Shown here piece by piece: positions 25,181 through 36,540 of a stretch of 64,000 bases of DNA. A program made the translations under genes and the position numbers. The stretch covers positions 42,268,591 to 42,332,590 of the forward strand of contig OZ022258.1 in NCBI GenBank assembly GCA_963978905.1, read 5' to 3'. This DNA comes from Trichostrongylus colubriformis (Eukaryota; Nematoda; Chromadorea; Rhabditida; Trichostrongylidae). The notes beneath the pieces are model-generated. The model was not told the DNA's origin, did no database searches, and saw only the letters and a list, made by a program, of their open reading frames with translations. Position 1 is the stretch's first letter, and each line of letters begins with the position of its first letter.

Positions 25181-25253
25181 CACTTGTACCCGCCGGTCAC
25201 TTGTACCCGCCGGTCACTTGTACCCGCCGGTGTGCTCACTTGTACCCGCCGGT
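25181..25253 (+). promoter_or_regulatory. 17-bp tandem repeats in the retrotransposon leader
   Basis: CACTTGTACCCGCCGGT occurs four times: 25181, 25198, 25215 and, after a GTGCT spacer, 25237. Tandem repeats at the 5' end of non-LTR elements often belong to an internal promoter; that role here is inference. Confidence 0.8.
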
Positions 25254-25278
25254 GTGCTCGTTCCTACTGCTTCGAAAA

Positions 25279-26285
25279 ATGCCTCCTAAGAAGACCTCCC
25301 CCGACACGGCACCATCATGGCTGCAGCCCATTCTCGATAGATGGGATGAATATTTTGAAAGGTTTGATAGAGTCTTCGATCTTTTCTTCAAAATGCAAGA
25401 AACTCAAAATCAAATTCTGAAGAAACTCGATGACCTAGAACGAAGATCAGCCAAGAAGATAGGTCATGAGGAGAATCCCAGGTCAGTTCTTTATAGCACG
25501 TTAGTTAAGTTCAGAGCTGATACCGATGTTGTTGAAAGAAAAGCATCCAGAATTACGTGGGTTGGTATCGGGGAGCAGGAAACTGATGCTGCCACCCAAG
25601 TTTTCGACAAGGAGGCACTAAAGGAGGTAATCGCCTTTTCAGGTGATGATGAGCTCCTTCAAGCGTTCAACAAGGGAGAGATTTCTCTCCATAGGCATCC
25701 AAAAACCAAAGTCGGCTCAAAAAATGCTAGGCCCCGTATTATAAAAATTTATTTAGGAAATCAGGACCTGAGGGATAGGCTGTTAGAACACAGGCTGGTA
25801 GACTATCACTGACCAAGGAATTCGTGCACTCTTACGCGAGGAGGGATTACACCAATGAGGAGCTGGAATACGATCGATCTCTTCGCAGGAAAGCTGGAAT
25901 CATGAATCAAGAGGAAGGTAAGCTTACTTACGTAGTCAGCGACCTCACTATACACAAGCTGAGAAACCCTCGTGACCTCCCTGCCAGGAATGCCCCTCCC
26001 GCCAGAGGTCGTGATCTCTCGGTCAATGGGGACCCTGCTACCAGCGGTCGCGACCTTCCCGCTAGGAGTGACCCTCCTGTGGGAGCTTGTGATCTCTCGA
26101 GCAATCGGGACCCAGTCACCAGCGGTCATGACCTCCATGTCAGGAATGGTCCTTCCACTAGGGGTCGCGCTCTTCCCGCCAGTGGCCATGGCTGCAATCC
26201 TTCCCAATCATTGAATACTAATGCGTCAAACGACCAATACCATATCGATGGAGGCGCGAGCTCAGTGCGCGCGGGTGCTCGCTAG
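25279..26285 (+). pseudogene. Retrotransposon ORF1 protein, one frameshift
   Basis: ORF1 proteins of this class bind RNA and form the particle needed for retrotransposition. The first ATG in the frame (25279) gives a protein starting MPPKKTSPD. It has a hydrophobic/charged helix that could form a coiled coil (about residues 14-60, ending QNQILKKLDDLERR). The frame ends at TGA 25810-25812. The remainder is in another frame up to TAG 26283-26285, so a one-base shift lies near 25785-25800. The second part holds a conserved-looking ARRDYTNEELEYDRSLR segment followed by six 13-residue repeats (25971-26200). No zinc knuckle is visible. An N-terminal extension in the same frame back to 25174 covers the leader repeats and is probably not translated. 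Confidence 0.75.
25971..26200 (+). repeat. 39-bp coding tandem repeats in ORF1
   Basis: Six degenerate units of 13 codons follow each other, each beginning with a G/P-R-D-L-like tetrapeptide (PRDLPARNAPPAR, GRDLSVNGDPATS, GRDLPARSDPPVG, ACDLSSNRDPVTS, GHDLHVRNGPSTR, GRALPAS...). The repeat is rich in Arg, Pro, Ser and Gly, as in a disordered nucleic-acid-binding tail. Confidence 0.85.
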
Positions 26286-29131
26286 GAATTAAGATCTGGC
26301 AACTGGTTTAAAAACTTTTATGGTATCAACAACGCTGAACACCCCCATTCAAAACACAATCAGCAATTTTTCTTAGTCAACTCTCGCTCTATAGTGAATA
26401 AGATCCCTGAACTCAATTTCTTTCTCCGGCACAGACCTAGCGCACTCTTCATAACTGAGAGCTGGTGCAAACCCAACACCGTTCATGATGCTATACTCAG
26501 CTGTGACTCATCATATATAGTTTACCGTTGTGACCGCTCAGGCAATAGAATTGGCGGAGGAGTCCTGGCCCTCATCCGGAAAGATATTTCACACAACCTT
26601 CATTTCAAAAAAGACTTTGACGAGCTAATACAAACAGTTGGGCTAGAGATCACTACAAGCCACGAAAAAATTCTTATGGTTCTCGTTTATCGCAGCCCGT
26701 CGTGCACCTCATCAGTTTTTTCAGATTTCATTGGCTTCCTCAGTGAGTTTTTCGAACGATGGAATAATTCAATCGTCCTTCTGGGAGACTTTAACTTTCC
26801 TCTTATAAACTGGGACACAATGACCCATAGGGGAGATGTTTCCACTGTATTATCAAGGGCTTTTGTCTCCTTCGCCAATTCGTTCAGTCTCAAGCAAATG
26901 GTCAGGGACCCAACACATGGGCTCAATATACTGGACATTATTTTGGTTTCTGATCCACAGATAATTGAGGACCTTTGCGTTCTTCCTCCATTCAGCACAT
27001 CCGATCACAAGTGTATAGGCTTCAATGTTTCTGAGCATCTTTCTTACCCTTCCCGCAAGAAAATATCATATAGGTGTTTCTCACAAGGTGATTACGACTC
27101 CATCATCTTAGCGCTTGCGACAGTAGACTGGGTAGCGCTGAGCAATTCTTCCAGGAACTCCGATATCTTCCACTCAAAATTCCTCGACATTTGCCATCGA
27201 CTAATAAGTAGATACGTGCCTATAAAGCAGCGCGATGTAGAAGTGGCAAATTATCCGAAACGAGTTCACTTCATGATGAACAAAATCAAACAACTACACT
27301 CTTCACCATTCACACAATTTTCTAAGTACCATACATACTGCCGGAGACTAAGGCGAGCCCTCCTTCGTCACCAACTACTCGAAGAAAAGAGACTGGCGTT
27401 ATCCAAAAACAGCAAGCGCTTTTTCAGTTATTGTAAAAGAAAGCTCAAGTTGGCTGGTCATATCCCGAATCTCATCACATCTGAAGGAAAAGTTATCGAA
27501 GACGATTTTGGTAAAGCCAATCTCTTTGCTGACTACTTCCAATCCGTATATAGGAGGTCTCGTTCTAATGACGCCACCCTGTCCGCAATAACACCCGAGG
27601 TCCTGGATTGGGTACACATGTCTAGCGATATCATTTACAGCACCCTACGCAAACTCCCTAATAGAGTTTCCACTTCTCCAGACAATATCCCATACATTTT
27701 CCTGAAAAAAGCTGCTCTCGGAATTTCCGCCCCCTTGTCCATACTTTTTAATAGAATCTTATTGCATGGCAACGTCCCGAAGCTGTGGAAGATCGGGCTT
27801 GTTAAGCCTATTTTCAAAAAAGGAATTAGAAATAGCGTCATGAACTATAGACCCATATGTTTAACAAGCTCCATCAGCAAAGTCATGGAGCGCTTGGTGT
27901 GTAGGAAAATTACCAGTTTCTTAATCGAAAAGGGTCTACTTCATAAAAATCAGCATGGCTTCCTAAGGCAAAAATCTACCACATCGGCCTTACTATCAAC
28001 AATCCCCTTATGGCAAAAAGAAGTCGACAAAGGACATTTCGTTTCAGTCTGTTATATAGACTACGCCAAGGCCTTTGACTCAATATCTATACCACTGCTG
28101 CTAAATAAGATAGAGACTTATGGCATCAAGGGTCGTCTTCTCTTCTTTCTGAGTTCCTTTCTGAGCGGCAGGGAGCAATCAGTTCTCATAAACGGGGCCC
28201 GCTCCTACTCCTATCCTACACCCAGCGGAGTGCCTCAGGGCAAATGCATTGGGCCTCTCATGTTTATTCTATACGTCAATGATTTGCACGACTCCATTCC
28301 ACAAGCTGCCTTTTGTAGCCTATACGCCGACGACTCAAAAATTTTCACTATTAACGACTGCAATAAACTCCAGACAGCTCTGGATTGTGTTTCAGCTTGG
28401 TCGAAAAAACGGAGTTTAGATATTTCTCTCCAAAAGACGACCATTATGGGGTTAGGGAAAAACCACCCAAGTTTCACATTCACTATCGGTAACAATCAGC
28501 TTGTTCGTGTAAATAAAGTCCGAGACCTTGGCGTTGTGTACAGTGACAGACTTGATTTCGAAACTTTTATCCATGACAGAGTAAACATCGCCAATGCGAG
28601 GTCTAATTTCATTTTCAGAGCATTCAAAATGCGTGATCCGGATCTACTCTTTCGTCTCTTTAATCTTTATGTCAGGCCAATTCTAGAATACTGTTCACCT
28701 ATATGGTCACCATGCAAAAGCTTCTGATAGACGAAATTGAGAAAGTACAGAGGACGTATCGCTGCTTCATGCGGAGAGGAATTACTTCCCTATCATATGA
28801 AGATAGACTCAGAAAGCTTGGTGGAGAGACGCTTGAGTTCAGACGTAAGTTAATCGACTTTGGGTTAATGTACAAGCTAGTTTCAGGTGAAATAGATCTG
28901 AAATTGAGTGATATTTTCGAGATATCTCCATCCATTGGAGTATTGAGAGAGCATCCCTTCCGCCTGAGGCCAGACAAACCTAATACTCGTGCCTATGAAG
29001 GATCTTTCACTGTTAGAGTAGTATCGATTTGGAATAGACTCGATCGCGATTTTTTCAAATGGAGACATTCAAAAAACTTTCAGAACGAGCTAGCCAACTA
29101 CCTTAAGCATCAAATAGATGATACTGACTGA
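26286..29131 (+). pseudogene. Retrotransposon ORF2: endonuclease and reverse transcriptase
   Basis: The polyprotein nicks target DNA and copies the element RNA into it. The frame is open from directly after the TAG at 26283; the first candidate start is GTG 26394. Numbering from that codon, the apurinic-type endonuclease shows TES (21-23), GDFNFP (131-136) and SDH (203-205). The reverse transcriptase shows SPDNIP (428-433), the CYIDYAKAFD block (553-562), SGVPQG (611-616) and the catalytic YADD (644-647). The frame stops at 28725-28727, just after RPILEYCSPIWSPC, because of a shift at an A-run near 28715. The conserved C-terminal region continues in another frame to 29131. All catalytic residues upstream are intact. 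Confidence 0.9.
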
Positions 29132-29200
29132 GGTGTGGTTGTATTAAGAGTTTTGGTGCTTTATTGATGTCTGCCTTCATTATTCACATGCGCATCGATT

Positions 29201-30536
29201 GCAACCTCGTGATGGCGCAAGGCGCGTGCCCGCTGCTCGCATAAGCACTGAGGCAGGACCAATCCCTCGGCGTCAAAATGAATTGCTAGCCCTCATTTGC
29301 TTGCATTTCTCATTTCTGCTGCTGATAGCCCACTTAATTCTCCTACGCCATCTATTCATTGATTGCCCTGTGCGACGCATTCGCTGAGTCCCTTTATCAA
29401 CAGGGTGCATCCCCCCACCTTTCCCTACTCATTTCTCAACGATGTCCAAACCTTGGAGTATCTCCTCAAAGCAATGATTAGTCATTTAGATTGATCTGCT
29501 CTCCAATTGAACCAATATTTTTGATGTAGAAAAACGTTTCATCTTTTCAGCACTGACATTTCAGAATACCACATTTATACATCATCAGTGACCTCTTACT
29601 CTGTTTCTATCTTTTTCCATGTTGTATACGTATCCCCCTTTTCTGTATCTTCTCTATTCATCTTCAAGGGCGCAAGCCAATTGATTCATATTTTTATATT
29701 GTACCTGTCTTTACGTATACTTATTTACCGTTTCCTATTGTCAAGTAGTTCTCATTCTGGCACGGCACTGGCATGGCACCACTTTGTAACAATAGTCTCA
29801 AATAAAAATAAAAAAAAAGATAGAGCATTTCACAGCGGCATAGGAGGAACGGTGGGAGAAGAAGAAGGCATACAATATGCACGTGGTATACGGATAGGTT
29901 ACGTGCCCCTGCTGAAAATGTCAATCTCACCCAACTTTCTTTCATAATTTTGAACACATTTTTGCAGCCCTCGAATTTCCGAGAATGCATTTTCGAAAAA
30001 TCGATTATTATTTCGTATCACAAAGGTCTCGGAGCACCATAAAATACCACCTACGCCACCGCCTCCCCTTGTTCCGTACAGCCTTTAAGCTCTGGTTTCT
30101 ACTAAAGACGCTCACGCCTGATGTTAATGCTTTTACTCTGCAACATCAATTCGAATAAAAGATTCATATCTTCATTCTAAATTTTGTTTTTAGCCATCAA
30201 TGTAACACACAACAGCTTTGATACCGTATTCATGGCACACCATGTTTGTATGAGTCACGATCGTGAAGGAAGGAGATTCCAATACAAATCCTCCTAATGA
30301 TTCCACACTGCAATATTTATTTCTAACACAACCTTTGCCTATCCATTTTCATGTTAATTGAAGATAAAAATGGCAAATGATTGCGAATCCGATGAAGCAG
30401 TGTTTATATTATGGAATTAGTGGAGTTAGCATTCCGTGCAATTGGAAGATAATGGTGAGAATCCGTGTCGATTTGAAGGAAACGTGAACTCAGTGTTTTC
30501 ATTGAATGGTGATCTGGTGGAATTCGCGCAAAAGGG
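29201..30536. other. Unannotated stretch
   Basis: No gene is recognised. Frames of 62-119 codons (29588-29947 plus, 29721-29990 minus) lack known domains. Nothing repeated elsewhere in the window was seen. Confidence 0.4.
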
Positions 30537-30970
30537 TTAAAGGAATCGTCCACGGAAAATGAGTTTTTTGTGTTACCCAACTGTTTATGTTGTATTTGCC
30601 TAATGTGGGCCTCATGCAAAATTTCACGCGAAAAAGTATGAGTCTGGCTGAGATACAGCACCACAAAATATGTCCGGGTGGGCGGGGCCTCCGAGTAAAA
30701 GTCTCGTCCCGACGTCCGCCGTGGCTAGAGACGCATTGTAGGAACAGGAGTTTACTTAAAAAGTCCCACTCTTGGTTCGCAACGGCGGCGGACGACGGGG
30801 CGAGGCTTTTACTCGAGGGGCCCCGCCCACCCAGACCTACTTTGTGGTGCTGTATCTCAGCCGGATTCACATTTTTTCGCGTGAAATTTTGCATGAGGTC
30901 CACATTAGGCAAATACAACATAAACATATGGGTAACACAGAAACTCATTTTCCGTGGACGATTTCTTTAA
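30537..30970. mobile_element. Long palindromic MITE, copy 1
   Basis: The element is one large inverted repeat. AATCGTCCACGGAAAATGAG on the left is mirrored by CTCATTTTCCGTGGACGA on the right, and pairing continues inward through GCGTGAAATTTTGCATGAGG, the GGGTGGGCGGGGCC / GGCCCCGCCCACCC pair and GACGTCCGCCG / CGGCGGACGACGG. TTAA is found at both ends (30537-30540, 30967-30970), which may be a target-site duplication. Open frames of 80-149 codons on both strands are by-products of the palindrome. Confidence 0.9.
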
Positions 30971-31488
30971 ATACGTATCATTGGGCTAGTCGAGGAAAAT
31001 TAGCACCTATCTAATCCTTTCTTCGGATTCCGCAAAATTCTTGACGAAAGTGCTGATTCTTCGATATCATACATTCACAAATCTTCCGGTCAAATTTCTA
31101 CGACATCGCTATATCCACAATTCTCCAGAAGAACTAGTCCAATAGGCATCTGATCCTTCTTGTCAAGCAAACAAAATGCCAATTTCACCAATTCCGCCAC
31201 TGTAAAGGCTGCGTAATGTATTGTTAGCTTAGATAATTATGTCGTGTGTTGTGTTTGGTCGATTTTTAAAAGGAGGGAACCATTCTGAATTTTCGCTGAA
31301 TTCAATCCTGAAGTGAGCCAGTGATGAAGGCCTTTTTACAACACAACTTCTACACCTCCACGACAAATAATGGTACGTCTACGCAAAGCAGCTGTGCTCC
31401 AAGTATCGACCTTATAAAACCTGGCAAGATTTTCGTAGGATGGCTCCCTGCTTAGTTTACAGTTGTTTCGCCTCCTTTTGGGCATATA

Positions 31489-32386
31489 TTAGGTTGATTC
31501 ATAATAAATCGGACAAATTGACCATTTTTAATCATTGTCGTACAACTTTTTTACGACAAAAGGGATTCACTTGAAATATACTCCATCTTTATCGATGACC
31601 TTCTGCCACGGTATAGGCAGATCATGGATGCCCTTGCTCCAGAAGGCCGGAAGCTGGAGCTCGAAGAAGTTGCCGAGTGCCGCCTTGACCTCGTCGCGAG
31701 TTTTGAAGTCTTGGCCGTCCAGGTGGCGTTGGCTGTGGGAGAAAAGGTGGAAATCTGAAGGGGCCACGTCTGGGGAGTACGGTGGGTATAGAAGTACGGT
31801 CCAACTGTACGACAGCAGCTCGGCCTTGGTCGATCTTGCGAAGTGCGGTCTGTGGAAGTAGACACGTTGTCGTGCTGGAAGTAGACATGTGACCGCCGCC
31901 GTAGCGAACTTTGGACATTGGCCTTCAATTCTCGTAATTGACGAACGTAGACGTCGGCGGATACTGTGGTACCTTCTCGAGCAGCTCCCAGTACTCTACG
32001 CCGTGTACGCTCCACCAACCGCGGTTTTCGTCTTCGATGGAATAGTCGCCTGACGCAAACTTCGAATGCTACAACTACAGTGTACTTCTGCCGGGGGCAT
32101 GCTCCTTGTGAACTTCTATCAGACGTCTGCCGATATCCGCGGGTTCCTGGCCAGATAGCGATATAAATAGTATGACGTTGCGGATGTGGTCTCTGGACCG
32201 CTTGAAATCGTGCGGCATTGTGGCGGAATGAATATACTTTGGAGTGATTATTTTGCGGTACTTTGAAGAGCTTTTCATACTCATTCCAACGGTACCTCGC
32301 GCGTCTATTTTCGTTAATTCGTTACTGATTTATGATCTCTAGAAATCATCACTACCATTTGTCCGATTTATTATGAATCAACCTAA
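31489..32386 (-). mobile_element. mariner-like element, deletion derivative, with TA target duplication
   Basis: The ends are inverted repeats of about 28 bp, TTAGGTTGATTCATAATAAA... at 31489 and its complement ending at 32386, each flanked by TA (31487-31488, 32387-32388). At 898 bp it is shorter than the roughly 1.3 kb of a full mariner. Minus-strand transposase remains are in several frames. They include an ADVYVRQLRELKANVQ segment, YFQHDN with the second catalytic Asp, then a shifted PSDFHLF with the third Asp and a C-terminus ending WQKVIDKDGVYFK at 31567. The DNA-binding N-terminus is largely missing. It cannot encode a working enzyme. Confidence 0.9.
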
Positions 32387-32446
32387 TAGAATCAAAAACC
32401 AGCGGAACACGACTTTTTGTCATTATTGGCCTTATCAAAAGATGTA

Positions 32447-32953
32447 CAGTAGCGCTCGAAAGTCTTCGGCCAAAACTTTTTTGTCATAACTTTTTTTCTA
32501 CCTCACCAGATTTGACAAAATTTTAATATGTGGTGCCTGAACCTATTACCAACATTTCCTTCTACCTGAGTGCCGCTTGCCACTTTTCAAGATTTTTTAC
32601 AAGATTTTACTATAAGACCACCCAAAAAAAAGTAAAAGGTTTGGTCAAGGGGAACGGGTTTCTTTACAAAAACAAAACGAGCAAGCCTCAGAGAACATCA
32701 ATATTTTGTAGAAAGACCACGACTTTTGATGACAGCGGCACAGCGGGACGGCATAGCGATGGCACTCCAAAAACAAGAAATTTTATGTAACCACATAATT
32801 TACACCGTTGAGCGCCAAAATAGTATATTTAGTGTGCAGTGTCCCCCAGTACAACATACCAAAATTTCTCTTAGATCGGTCCAGTCGCAAAAAGGTTACA
32901 AGTGAAAAACCCAAGTGAACAACCATTTGGCCGAACACTTTTGAGCGCTACTG
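32447..32953. mobile_element. Tc1-like non-autonomous element (507 bp)
   Basis: Inverted ends CAGTAGCGCTCGAAAGTCTT... (32447) and the complement of CAGTAGCGCTCAAAAGTGTT... (ending 32953) are each flanked by TA, the target of Tc1/mariner transposons. The CGGCCAAA run after the first 20 bases is typical of Tc1-type termini. There is no transposase inside; the 86-codon frame 32530-32790 has no domain. Confidence 0.85.
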
Positions 32954-33839
32954 TATGTAAGTGGAGGTGCTGCTGGAGATGTCTGATGCAGGGTTAGTAA
33001 AACACCTGGGGACAGAAACAAAATTTATCTCAGGCCACGTGAATGAACATTTATAGCTCACATGTGTCAATAACATTTTTGGAAAGTGTTGCCTTTAGGA
33101 CTGAGACTGATGACCATATTGCAGGGCGGTCTGAGCTATTTGGGCCATGAGATTGCTAGCGCGGCGAATAGCTAACGAACAACGACGGATCATTTTTGAA
33201 GTACTTTTTAAAGATGTTAATAGGATATTCGATATATCGAAATTTCAACAACATTCACCACGGAAATCGTGAACCATATAGAGTTCATTCAAAGCCACAA
33301 TAGCTAGAAAAAAGTATCAAAAGCCTGTTAAAAAGAATTTCAACTACTGAGGTTGAAGTCAGGAGGAGAGAAACCATTCTGGAATGCAGGATGCAGGGGA
33401 ACGAAGAATAATGATCATTCCCAGCTATCATCATCTATCTGTGATTAAAGGCACACCACGCGATAATCAGATTAGTGGTTAACTTTCTTAGGGCAAGTAG
33501 TTTTGGATAACTGCTCAGGCTGCATCTTTGTTGCGGTTGCACGGTGCACCCTCACAGTGCTGTTCCTGCTTGAACACAGCCGAGCCACGCCCACCCTACC
33601 AAATCACATCTTTATCTTTATCTTTATCAATTGACGTAGACAAAGTCCCTGGCCTTAGCCGAACGACATTTAACGTGGAAGCTTCCACCATAATCGAAAT
33701 GGCTACTTCATCGAATTATTTTCCCTCATCGCAAAGTTCCTTCAAGTGAACTCCACGTTGAAAATTTGTTCGCCTAAGGGCAGGTAAAATTTGTCTGGGT
33801 GGGCATTGCTCGGTTGTGTTTGAGGGCAGCATAAGGGGA
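32954..33839. other. Unannotated stretch
   Basis: No gene is recognised. A short CTTTAT microsatellite is found at about 33608-33630. Confidence 0.4.
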
Positions 33840-34220
33840 GTTTCGGACGAAGTGTAAAAGAAGTAGTGAATATGAAGGTCGAGATGCCTAGTAACAGGAC
33901 AGTGAAGAAAAAACGGAGTGAAATGGCCAAAAACGCGTGAAATAGAGCCTCCTTCCCACTGTTGATTATCAACGCGGACGACCTTCCCTTCAAGAGGCGG
34001 TCTTCCGATCCAGTCGATCGGGAATTACATCACCCGGAGGCGGGGTCGGTCATTCAAAGGCGTCAGCTCCTATCCTACTCGTTGCGCCGTTTCCACAGCT
34101 CCGAGGCGCGCTTTTCACGCGTATAACGCCACGGATAGCCTTCTTGGACCCATAGTTTCATGTAAGTGACTTTTTTTAGAGATTTCTCAGAAACCATATT
34201 ACCCCTAATGCTGTATTTAA
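33840..34220 (+). repeat. Dispersed repeat family copy (partners at 53150-53310 and 62560-63080)
   Basis: Shared blocks with 62560-63080 include AAATGGCCAAAAAC, TCAACGCGGRCG, GAGGCGGGGT, CGTTGCGCCGTTTC, CACAGCTCCGAGG / TACAGCTCGAAGG, and CATAGTTTCATGTAAGTGAC. The copy at 53150 has the second half only. All three have the same orientation. Confidence 0.8.
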
Positions 34221-35069
34221 GCAGGCACAACACCGTGAGGGTGTACTGTGGAGTCGCAACAAAGGTGCACCCCGAGCAGTTATCTAAGGGCCTACTTGCC
34301 CTAAAAAGTAAGCCACTGATTCGATCAGTGTGGTGTATCTTTGAATAAGCGTCCCATTTACGAATTTCAAGAAGAAGTATGAACTTCGCAGACAAGAATG
34401 GGTGAAATTTCGAAAAATCGGAAATCATTCCCTCAAGGCTTTGGGCTTTAACTATAAAGGCGTTCTGGCAACCAAACTGCGCTCAGCTTCTCATTTTCCT
34501 CTGGGCGTTATTGTCACTTCATACACATGCCCAGGATACACATTACCTTTGGAGAGAGAGTGGAATCTTTTTTTTTTTTGTAATGCCATTTCAAACACTG
34601 CAGTGCCAGTTCAAACACAATCCAGTTGAAGAGGGTTAAAAAGTTCAGTGAATTCAATTTGGAAATGCAGTGCAAGACCTACTAGAATGCAACAGAGGAG
34701 CTAAAAAAAAACTCCTGAAAGGTCTCTGCACGAAACGGAGCTTTCACGTTCTTACGTTCTTTTATGTGATTGGGGCACCTGAAAAAACTGTATAATGTAC
34801 ATACCTTCAAATACGAATGGGATCTTCCTAAATTAATCACAAATGACCATTTTTGCACGGAACATTACTCCGATATGGCGCTTATCATTTAACGCCTCTG
34901 ATTTATACCCATTTTCATAGCTGAGATGCTGGCATAAAAATCATACTTTGCCAATGGCACATAGCGTGTAACACCTTTAATAGCGTAACCGTTTGCACAG
35001 CTGTGATATTTTTGGAGGAAAAAAACTTACAGGCGCCTGCACATGATAACTGATAGTGTTGCTAATGAC
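34221..35069. other. Unannotated stretch
   Basis: No gene is recognised; frames of 60-117 codons show no domain. Confidence 0.4.
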
Positions 35070-35765
35070 TGTTGCCTTGGTGCGCTTGGAATTGTGGGCT
35101 GCAGACAATGTGTTAAGCTTCTGCAATGAGACGCACATAATTTCGTATGGTGCAGGTGATACCTCATGCCTCGTTCACAGTCCACAGTTTCAAGACGACT
35201 ACCAGATCTGTGCACCCTCTAACGATTGTCGATGGGTACTCCATGCATGGAGCAAACCACAATGGCAGCAACCCTTTTGTTGGTCCGCTAGCACCAAGCA
35301 CACCTACAAAGGACTTCCGAAGTCACCTATGAGCCGTGGAGAACGGTATCTATCCACGGGTAAAAGCATGGATGAATGTTAAAGAAACTATGAGAAGAAA
35401 ACTGACATGGGCCTCATTTATATCGTACTACGACTGCAGGCACGCAAAATGGTGCTAGCGAGCCACTATACGGGCCCGAAAAACAATTGTTTTCACTCAG
35501 GATGTGAATGAAATCCTCATGCATAGCGCATAGAGCAGCGAGGCCAGCCGAGACCACTCACCCAACCGTTAGTCTTCTGAGAGTAAAAGAGATGTGGAAG
35601 CATAACGGGCAAAAAGTACCATTTTATCCGAGGATTTGTGGGAAGATCCTTTCACTTAAACGAAAACAATTTCTTCGGCTGGATTCCTTTACAATAACTT
35701 CTATATTTCAAAGATATAGTACAGTCTGAGCAATCCTTAGAAAGCAGCAACCTCGCAGATACCGC
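35070..35765 (+). repeat. Dispersed repeat family copy (partner at 15100-15840)
   Basis: It matches the copy at 15.1 kb block by block in the same orientation, starting with TTGTGGGCTGCAGACA and ending near the CTCGCAGA segment at 35753. Confidence 0.75.
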
Positions 35766-35989
35766 ATCGGAGATATACTCTCATATGGTTTTGTTTGAAG
35801 GAAGTTGAGCCCATTTGAAGTGAGGACTTTGAAAATTTTTCCATGAAAATTTTTCCAAGTTTTCCTCGACTGCAAAACTATATAAGTCGAAATTCAGCAG
35901 ATTCTGACGAGGTATTTCATCTTCAAGAACAGACTTCATTATATCACTAAACTTCGTGACAGCTTTCTGTACGAACAGAATTGGGAGCT

Positions 35990-36540
35990 TCCTAGTGAAC
36001 GTGATGTAGCATCTCAACACGGCAAAATCCGAGATTTCGTCACTCTCGTTCACAACCTTGCTAAGGTCCGTTCACTCCGGGTACCTGAGGAGATTCATAT
36101 TGGATGGTGCCCTTGAGTATTCCGTTGTACCAGAACGTGCCATGACCACTGAAAACCCTCCAGAGGGGGGTTGGAGGTGTGAAAAATGACATTTTAGTTC
36201 ATAACAGCGTTGTCCGAGCAGCAAAGGCTCTGTGACTCCTATAAACCGAAGGGCCATTCCTTTGGAAGCTTTCCAAGAAAGACTTTCCACGGAACCTGTC
36301 TCCACTATTTTAGCGGACCTTATTACCATAGGTGCACTAGAGTCCGACTGCGCCGACTGAAGGCTCCGCATTTTGATGAAGGTGAAGGTAGTGAGTCTCA
36401 GCCTGCTCCTATCTCTAGAGGAAGATTTCAGGAATATTCAGCCCCAATCTTTTATCTCTTTCGTCTCCCTATATTTTGTACACGAGGCGGATGTGAGCCG
36501 TGAACGAATTTACTCTTTTTGCACCTCCTGTGGAGAACTA
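35990..36540 (+). repeat. Dispersed repeat family copy (inverted partner at 24140-24760)
   Basis: It shares ordered blocks with the reverse complement of 24140-24760, including GGTCCGTTCACTCCGGGTAC near 36065 and GGATGTGAGCCGTGAACG near 36488. Confidence 0.75.

Larger units (their letters stand above)
25181..29200 (+). mobile_element. CR1/jockey-type non-LTR retrotransposon, nearly full length
   Basis: The element consists of a 5' tandem-repeat leader (25181-25253), an ORF1 region (25279-26285), an ORF2 with endonuclease and reverse transcriptase (26286-28727, continuing after a frameshift to 29131) and a short 3' region. The boundaries are approximate. It has few lesions: one frameshift in ORF1 and one near the ORF2 C-terminus. 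That suggests a recent insertion. The domain order and the RPILEYCSPIW motif near the C-terminus place it with CR1/jockey elements and not with RTE. Confidence 0.9.

Noticed and set aside
30499..30970. Frames of 127 and 149 codons on both strands
   Set aside because: They mirror each other across the palindromic MITE and have no domain.
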